Positions 4,882 through 9,035 of a stretch of DNA of 9,035 nt are shown here, in pieces. The DNA comes from F1-60-MAGs163 sp046091165. GTDB taxonomy: Bacteria > Actinomycetota > Thermoleophilia > Solirubrobacterales > Solirubrobacteraceae. Within the stretch, counting starts at the first letter, position 1. Every line of letters begins with the position of its first letter. Below the pieces are notes generated by a model that ran no database searches, had not been told where the DNA came from, and worked only from the letters and a program-made list of their open reading frames with translations. A program made the position numbers and the translations under genes. The stretch lies in the NCBI GenBank assembly GCA_046091165.1, contig JBJTBE010000035.1:1-9035 (forward strand). The letters are read 5' to 3'.

Positions 4882-7034
4882 TGGCTACCGCCGAGCGCAT
4901 CACCTTCTGCCGGATCTGTGAAGCGCACTGCGGCATGGTCGCCACCGTCGAGGACGGCGTCGTCACAAAGCTGCGGCCCGACAGGGAGCACCCGCTCTCC
5001 CGCGGTGAGGCCTGTCCGAAGGGGATCGCGATGGTCGACGTGCAGAACGATCCCGACCGCGTCACCCGCCCGCTGCGCCGCCGCGAGGACGGTGAGTTCG
5101 AGGAGGTCTCCTGGGAGACCGCGCTGTCGGAGATCGGCGAGCGTCTGCGCGGGGTGATCGGCCGCCACGGTTCGGGCTCGGTGGGCTGGTACTTCGGCAA
5201 TCCGGGCGCCTTCTCCTATTCGCATTCGCTCTGGGTCAAGGGCTTCATGGAGGGGCTTGGCTCCCCCCACTACTACACGGCCTCCTCCCAGGACGTGGCC
5301 AACCGCTTTGCCGCCAGCGCGATGCTCTACGGCTCGCCGGCCCTGGTCCCGATCCCCGACCTCAGCCGCACCGACTTCCTGGTGATGGTGGGGGCCAACC
5401 CGTTCGTCTCCCACGGCAGCCTGCTGACCGCGCCGCGGATCCGCGAGCGGATGCGGGCGATCACCGGGCGCGGGGGGCGCGTGGTGATCGTCGACCCCAG
5501 GCGCACCGAGACCGCCCGGGCCTTCGAGCACGTGGCGATCCGGCCCGACACCGACGCCTGGATGCTCGCCTCGATCCTCAGCGTGATGATCGAGGAAGGG
5601 CTCGTCGACGAGGCCACCCTCGAGCGCCAGGCGGTCGGCTGGGAGGCCTGGCGCGAGCGCCTCGGTCCCCTGACGCCCGAGAGCACCGAGGCCCTCACCG
5701 GAATCCCGGCCGCCGAGCTTCGCCGGCTGGCCCGCGACCTGGCCGCTGCCCCCTCGGCCGCCGTCTACGGGCGCACCGGCTCCTGCCTGGGCCGCCACGG
5801 CACCGTGGTCGCCTTCCTGCTCGACCTCGTCAACATCGCCAGCGGCAACCTCGACCGGCCGGGCGGCTCGGTCTTCGGCCTGCCGGCCGTCGCCTTCGAC
5901 GAGGTGGCGAGCCTCGCCGGCCTGGACACCTACGGGAAGGTGCGCTCCCGGCTGGGCGGCTTCCCCGACGTGCTCGGCGCGCTGCCGGCCACGCTCCTGG
6001 CCAAGGAGATGACCACCCCGGGCCGGGGGCAGATCCGCGCCTTCTTCAGCAGCGCCGGGAACCCCGTGCTCAGCTGCCCGGACGGGGAGGAGCTGGAGGA
6101 GGCGCTGGAGACCCTCGAGCTCTACGTCTCGCTCGACATCTACGTCAACGAGACCAACCGCCACGCCGACTACGTACTGCCGGCCACCACCTGGCTGGAG
6201 CGCGACGAGCTGCCGCTCCCGTTCCTGGGCTTCTACGTGACCCCGTTCGTCCAGTACTCCGAGCCGGTGGTCGAGCCCCGCGGTGAGGCCCGGGAGGAGT
6301 GGGAGATCATCGACGCGATCGCCCGCGAGATCGGGGTCCAGCCCTACCCGGCGGCTCCCGTGCGGGCGCTCTCGAAGCTGGGCCTGCGGCCCCGCCCGAA
6401 GTTCGTCGCCGACCTGCTGGTGCGCACCGGCCGCGAGGGCGACCGGTTCGGCCTGCGCCCCGGCGGCCTGAGCCTGCGCAAGCTGCGCCGCCAGCCCCAC
6501 GGCGTGGTCGTCGCCGACGAGATCGCCACCGGGGTCCTCTCCCGCCGGGTGCGCTACAAGGACGGCAGGGTCCGCCTCGACGCGCCCGAGCTGCTGGCCG
6601 AGTTCGACGCCATGGACCGCGACCCGCAGGCCGGCGGCGAGTACCCGCTGCGGCTGATCGGCCTGCGCGAGCTTCGCTCCCACAACTCGTGGATGCACAA
6701 CGCCCCGCTGCTGATGCGCGGAGGCCGCGAGCAGCCGGCGAGGGTCAACCCGGCCGACGCCGAGCAGGCGGGCGTCGCCGACGGCCAGAAGGTGCGCGTC
6801 TCCTCGAAGTCGGGCTCGATCGAGCTTCCGGTGACCGTGACCGACGAGGTGATGGCCGGCACGATCGCCATTCCCCACGGCTGGGGGCACCGGGGCGGCT
6901 GGCGGCTGGCCAACCAGGCCGGCGGAGTGAACGTCAACCAGCTGGCCAGCTCGGAGGCCGGCGACCTCGAGAGGCTGGCCGGCATGGCCTTCCTCAACGG
7001 TATTCCGGTGCGGCTGGAGCCGGCGGCGGCCTAG
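4881..7034 (+). CDS. Molybdopterin-dependent oxidoreductase, DMSO reductase superfamily
   Basis: A 717-residue catalytic subunit that should bind a bis-pterin molybdenum (or tungsten) cofactor and one [4Fe-4S] cluster. The N-terminal cluster motif is C10-x2-C13-x3-C17-x27-C45. Catalytic-domain signatures follow: SQDVANRF at 136-143, MVGANPFVSHGS at 169-180, VDPRRTETA at 204-212, NIASGNLDRPGGSVFG at 318-333, SAGNPVLSCPD at 391-401 and NRHADYVLPATTWLERDE at 426-443. The molybdopterin dinucleotide-binding domain spans about 587-714 (HNSWMHNAP at 601-609, VNPADAEQAGV at 622-632, AIPHGWGHRGG at 663-673). No Tat signal is present, so it should be cytoplasmic. The region where the metal ligand is expected (about 130-142) has no cysteine and no in-frame TGA for selenocysteine; nearby S135, S136 or Y132 could stand in. 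No small iron-sulfur, flavin or cytochrome subunit is encoded beside it. Formate, nitrate or another substrate cannot be assigned. Start fixed by GGTGAGG and the overlap with the hydrolase gene. Confidence 0.9.
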   Translation: MATAERITFCRICEAHCGMVATVEDGVVTKLRPDREHPLSRGEACPKGIAMVDVQNDPDRVTRPLRRREDGEFEEVSWETALSEIGERLRGVIGRHGSGSVGWYFGNPGAFSYSHSLWVKGFMEGLGSPHYYTASSQDVANRFAASAMLYGSPALVPIPDLSRTDFLVMVGANPFVSHGSLLTAPRIRERMRAITGRGGRVVIVDPRRTETARAFEHVAIRPDTDAWMLASILSVMIEEGLVDEATLERQAVGWEAWRERLGPLTPESTEALTGIPAAELRRLARDLAAAPSAAVYGRTGSCLGRHGTVVAFLLDLVNIASGNLDRPGGSVFGLPAVAFDEVASLAGLDTYGKVRSRLGGFPDVLGALPATLLAKEMTTPGRGQIRAFFSSAGNPVLSCPDGEELEEALETLELYVSLDIYVNETNRHADYVLPATTWLERDELPLPFLGFYVTPFVQYSEPVVEPRGEAREEWEIIDAIAREIGVQPYPAAPVRALSKLGLRPRPKFVADLLVRTGREGDRFGLRPGGLSLRKLRRQPHGVVVADEIATGVLSRRVRYKDGRVRLDAPELLAEFDAMDRDPQAGGEYPLRLIGLRELRSHNSWMHNAPLLMRGGREQPARVNPADAEQAGVADGQKVRVSSKSGSIELPVTVTDEVMAGTIAIPHGWGHRGGWRLANQAGGVNVNQLASSEAGDLERLAGMAFLNGIPVRLEPAAA

Positions 7035-7037
7035 GCC
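7028..7037. repeat. 10-bp perfect palindrome holding both stop codons of convergent genes
   Basis: GGCCTAGGCC. The central CTAG supplies TAG to the plus-strand molybdoenzyme (7032-7034) and TAG to the minus-strand aldehyde dehydrogenase (7033-7031). Both proteins therefore end with GCC-TAG (alanine, stop). There is no space for a separate intrinsic terminator between them. Confidence 0.8.
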
Positions 7038-8461
7038 TCGATGTTCGACATCACGTGCTTGATGCGCGTGTAGTCGTCGAAGCCGTACATCGACAGGTCC
7101 TTGCCGTAGCCGGACTCCTTGAAGCCGCCGTGGGGCATCTCGGCGACGATCGGGATGTGGGTGTTGATCCAGACGCAGCCGAAATCCAGGCCCTTGGCCA
7201 TCCGCATAGCCCGGCCGTGGTTCTCGGTCCAGACGCTCGAGGCCAGGCCGTACCTGACGTCGTTTGCCCAGGCCAGGGCCTCGGCCTCGTCGCTGAACTG
7301 CTGGACGGTGATGACCGGCCCGAAGATCTCGTCCTGGATCATCTCGTCGTCCTGCCTGAGGTCGGCGACCACGGTCGGCTCGAAGAAGTAGCCATCGCCC
7401 TCCGGGGCGTTGCCACCCGCGGCCACGCGGGCGTGTGAGGGCGCGCGCTCCAGGAAGCCCTGAACGCGCTCGCGCTGGACCTCGCTGATGACCGGGCCCA
7501 TGTAGGTGTTCTCGTCGAGCGGGCTGCCGAAGACGGTGCCCTGGGCCTGCTCGGCTAGGGCGTCGACGAGGTCGCCGTAGAGGCCGGGGCCCGCGATCAC
7601 GCGGGTCGCCGCGGTGCAGTCCTGGCCGGCGTTGAAGTAGCCGGCGCCGGCGATCCCCTCGGCGGCGGCGGCGATGTCGGCGTCGTCGAAGACGATCACC
7701 GGGGCCTTGCCGCCGAGTTCGAGGTGGACGCGCTTGAGGGTGTCCGAGGCGGCCGCGGCCACGGCCTTGCCGGCCCGCACCGAGCCGGTGAGCGAGACCA
7801 TCGCGATGTCGTCGTGGCGGACGAGCATCTCGCCGACCTCACCCTTGCCGAGGATCACGTTGAAGAGGCCCTCGGGCAGGTGCTTCTGCATCATCTCGGC
7901 CATCCACAGCGTCGAGAGCGGCGTGTTCTCGGAGGGCTTGAGGACGATGCCGTTGCCTGCGGCAATCGCCGGGGCGAACTTCCAGACGGCCATCATGAAC
8001 GGGTAGTTCCACGGGGTGATCTGGCCGACGACGCCCACGGGCTCGCGGCGGATCGAGGAGGTGTGGCCCTCCAGGTACTCGGCGCTGGCCAGGCCCTCGA
8101 GCATCCGGGCCGCGCCGGCGAAGAAGCGGATCTGGTCGACGGCCGGGGGACTCTCCTCGTCGATCGTCAGCTGCAGCGGCTTTCCGGTGTTCTCCGACTC
8201 GATCTTCGCGAGCTCCTCGCCGCGCTCCTCGAGCTCGCCGGCGATGTTCAGCAGGGCCAGGCTCCGCTCGGAGGGGGTCGCCTCCTTCCACTCGGCGAAG
8301 GCCCTGGAGGCGGCCTCGACGGCGGCGTCCACGTCGGCCTGGCTGGAAATGCCCATCTCGGCGATCACCTCGCCGGTGGCGGCGTTGCGGACCTCGTGGG
8401 TTCCGTCGCCGGTGGCGGGAACGCTCTTCCCGCCGATGAAGTTCTCGAGCTTGGCGGCCAT
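7031..8461 (-). CDS. Aldehyde dehydrogenase, gamma-aminobutyraldehyde dehydrogenase type
   Basis: NAD-dependent oxidation of an aldehyde to its acid in the cytoplasm; best match by motif is 4-aminobutanal to GABA in putrescine breakdown. The 476-residue product has the full set of active-site residues: N152 in PWNYP, E248 in LELGG, C282 in NAGQDCTAATR (277-287) and E378 in DEIFGP. The GQDC form of the nucleophile loop and the C-terminal stretch EMPHGGFKESGYGKDLSMYG (441-460) with DDYTRIKHVM after it are characteristic of gamma-aminobutyraldehyde and related omega-amino aldehyde dehydrogenases, though betaine aldehyde dehydrogenases are close. The start is ATG at 8461, chosen because AAGGAGG lies at 8470-8476 and the sequence from there has the usual ALDH N-terminus; a longer frame to 8566 adds an arginine-rich, unrelated stretch. 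No transaminase or amine oxidase gene is adjacent, so the substrate remains inferred. It is convergent with the molybdoenzyme and divergent from the SCP2 gene. Confidence 0.93.
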   Translation of the reverse strand: MAAKLENFIGGKSVPATGDGTHEVRNAATGEVIAEMGISSQADVDAAVEAASRAFAEWKEATPSERSLALLNIAGELEERGEELAKIESENTGKPLQLTIDEESPPAVDQIRFFAGAARMLEGLASAEYLEGHTSSIRREPVGVVGQITPWNYPFMMAVWKFAPAIAAGNGIVLKPSENTPLSTLWMAEMMQKHLPEGLFNVILGKGEVGEMLVRHDDIAMVSLTGSVRAGKAVAAAASDTLKRVHLELGGKAPVIVFDDADIAAAAEGIAGAGYFNAGQDCTAATRVIAGPGLYGDLVDALAEQAQGTVFGSPLDENTYMGPVISEVQRERVQGFLERAPSHARVAAGGNAPEGDGYFFEPTVVADLRQDDEMIQDEIFGPVITVQQFSDEAEALAWANDVRYGLASSVWTENHGRAMRMAKGLDFGCVWINTHIPIVAEMPHGGFKESGYGKDLSMYGFDDYTRIKHVMSNIEA

Positions 8462-8469
8462 CGATCTCT

Positions 8470-8476
8470 CCTCCTT
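8470..8476 (-). promoter_or_regulatory. Strong ribosome binding site of the aldehyde dehydrogenase
   Basis: AAGGAGG on the minus strand, eight bases before ATG at 8461. It is the best Shine-Dalgarno in the window and decides the start against the longer frame. Confidence 0.85.
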
Positions 8477-8490
8477 GACTTGGAGCCGGG

Positions 8491-8496
8491 AACGTA
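8491..8496 (-). promoter_or_regulatory. Candidate -10 hexamer for the aldehyde dehydrogenase
   Basis: TACGTT (TANNNT form) on the minus strand. A start about seven bases on would leave a leader of about 22 bases containing AAGGAGG. The expected -35 position (about 8514-8519) does not match TTGAC but falls inside a dyad at 8509-8525. Confidence 0.3.
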
Positions 8497-8508
8497 CCAA
8501 GCCTCGGG

Positions 8509-8525
8509 CCTTCCGGAGGGGAAGG
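8509..8525. promoter_or_regulatory. Dyad repeat in the ALDH/SCP2 divergent gap, possible operator
   Basis: CCTTCC-GGAGG-GGAAGG: six-base arms around a five-base centre. It covers the place where the -35 element of the aldehyde dehydrogenase promoter would be, which suits a regulator site. No regulator gene is in the window, so this is only a candidate. Confidence 0.25.
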
Positions 8526-8547
8526 TGAGCCTGCCGGCGGCGCCGAC

Positions 8548-8553
8548 TAGTCT
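8548..8553 (+). promoter_or_regulatory. Candidate -10 hexamer for the SCP2-domain gene
   Basis: TAGTCT (TANNNT form), within the palindrome GACTAGTC (8545-8552), ends 12 bases before ATG at 8566. The leader would be only a few bases long. AAGG at 8557-8560 could act as a weak Shine-Dalgarno if transcription starts further upstream. Confidence 0.22.
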
Positions 8554-8565
8554 GCGAAGGCGCCA

Positions 8566-9035
8566 ATGGCCCACTACGCCAGCGACAGCGAGCTCTACTC
8601 CGACCTCGGCGAATGCCTTCGTGAGGTGCTTTGCGACCCGGAAAATGCGGACAGGGCGCGCGGCGTGGGCTCGGTGATCCGGATTGAGACGGTGCGCCCG
8701 CAGGCGCGGATCACGCTCAACCTCGCCGCCGACGGGGATCCCGAGGTGCTGCTGGGCGACTGCGACCTTCGCCCCGCCGCGGTTATCACCATGGAGGCCG
8801 ACGCGGCGCGCGGGTTCTTCCTGGGCGAGGTGTCGCTGATCGGCGCGCTCTCCGGCGGCAGGATGACCGCTCAGGGCCCGGTGGCCCCGATCCTGCGTGT
8901 GGTGCCGCTCGCCAATCTCGTCGCCCCGAAGTTCCAGGAGTTCGACGGTTCCGGCGCGGCGCCGGCGGGTGAGGGTGACGAGGCTGCGGAGGCCGGCGAC
9001 GCGCCCGAAGAGGAAGCGCCCGAAGAAGAAGCGGC
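8566..9035 (+). CDS. SCP2 sterol-binding-domain protein with acidic tail (3' end outside window)
   Basis: The frame opens at ATG 8566 and stays open to the last base, giving 156 complete residues. Residues about 1-125 resemble a stand-alone SCP2 (sterol carrier protein 2-like) lipid-binding domain: an amphipathic N-terminal helix, strands around VIRIETVRPQARITLNL (37-53), AVITMEADAARGFFLGEVSL (72-91), ALSGGRMTAQGPVAPIL (94-110) and the closing PLANLVAPKF (114-123). Such domains bind fatty acyl chains or sterols in a hydrophobic tunnel; in bacteria the ligand is usually unknown. From about residue 127 the protein turns into an Ala/Gly/Glu-rich, probably disordered tail with two APEEE repeats (146-155) running into the window edge. 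AAGG at 8557-8560 is a modest Shine-Dalgarno five bases before the start. Divergent from the aldehyde dehydrogenase across 104 bp. The domain call is fairly sure, its role is unknown, and the tail could lead to a further domain. Confidence 0.78.
   Translation, partial: MAHYASDSELYSDLGECLREVLCDPENADRARGVGSVIRIETVRPQARITLNLAADGDPEVLLGDCDLRPAAVITMEADAARGFFLGEVSLIGALSGGRMTAQGPVAPILRVVPLANLVAPKFQEFDGSGAAPAGEGDEAAEAGDAPEEEAPEEEA
9001..9030 (+). repeat. Two tandem 15-bp repeats encoding APEEE
   Basis: Units 9001-9015 (GCGCCCGAAGAGGAA) and 9016-9030 (GCGCCCGAAGAAGAA) differ at one silent position and are in frame with the SCP2-domain gene. A third unit would start at 9031 but differs by the fourth base (GCGGC), so the array may end or degenerate there. 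Confidence 0.7.

Noticed and set aside
4557..6890. 777-codon open frame on the minus strand opposite the molybdoenzyme
   Set aside because: It is antisense to a gene with clear motifs; its Gly/Ala/Val/Asp/His-rich composition without motifs is typical of a mirror frame in GC-rich DNA.
8475..8500. TTGACT at 8475-8480 as a -35 element on the plus strand for the SCP2 gene
   Set aside because: It is the reverse side of the aldehyde dehydrogenase ribosome binding site region, the best downstream hexamer (TACCAA at 8495) is only 14 bases away, and the SCP2 start is too distant.
8462..8566. Start of the aldehyde dehydrogenase at 8566
   Set aside because: The added 35 residues are Arg-rich and unlike ALDH; the strong AAGGAGG at 8470-8476 and usual N-terminus point to 8461.
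7724..8677. 317-codon plus-strand frame opposite the aldehyde dehydrogenase
   Set aside because: Mirror frame rich in Gly/Leu/Asp/His that runs through the intergenic gap and overlaps the SCP2 start in another frame.

Overview
The window is GC-rich (roughly 70% by eye) and densely coded. It reads as a chromosomal segment of a high-GC actinobacterium. A WS/DGAT-type acyltransferase, an SCP2-domain protein, frequent GTG/TTG starts and a lipobox lipoprotein with a sugar-dehydrogenase fold all fit Actinomycetota. A deep-branching lineage such as Thermoleophilia is my guess, not something the sequence proves. I see no mobile element, CRISPR array, rRNA or tRNA.

Layout: (1) 43-714, minus strand: a PlsC-type acyltransferase. 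(2) 765-1928, plus: a secreted lipoprotein of the PQQ-dependent glucose/sorbosone dehydrogenase family, divergent from plsC across 50 bp. (3) 2022-2624, plus: BioY, the substrate-binding subunit of a biotin ECF transporter, with a TTG start and a good ribosome binding site. (4) 2634-4046, minus: a WS/DGAT acyltransferase, convergent with bioY across 9 bp that hold a perfect GC hairpin. (5) 4102-4881, plus: an MBL-fold hydrolase with a C-terminal winged helix. (6) 4881-7034, plus: a molybdopterin-dependent oxidoreductase whose start codon overlaps the hydrolase stop codon by one base. (7) 7031-8461, minus: an aldehyde dehydrogenase of the gamma-aminobutyraldehyde type, sharing its stop-codon bases with the oxidoreductase. 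(8) 8566 to the window end, plus: an SCP2-domain protein with an acidic repeat tail, cut off by the window edge.

How they may work together: three genes point to lipid work (PlsC, WS/DGAT, SCP2) and three to oxidation of small molecules (PQQ-type dehydrogenase, molybdoenzyme, aldehyde dehydrogenase). Only the MBL hydrolase and molybdoenzyme look like a true operon. The rest are single genes in divergent or convergent arrangement, so a shared pathway cannot be claimed. The least ordinary item is the coupled hydrolase-molybdoenzyme pair, because the enzyme shows no cysteine or selenocysteine where the molybdenum ligand is expected and has no electron-transfer partner gene here. I found no clear evidence of an undescribed defence or mobile system.
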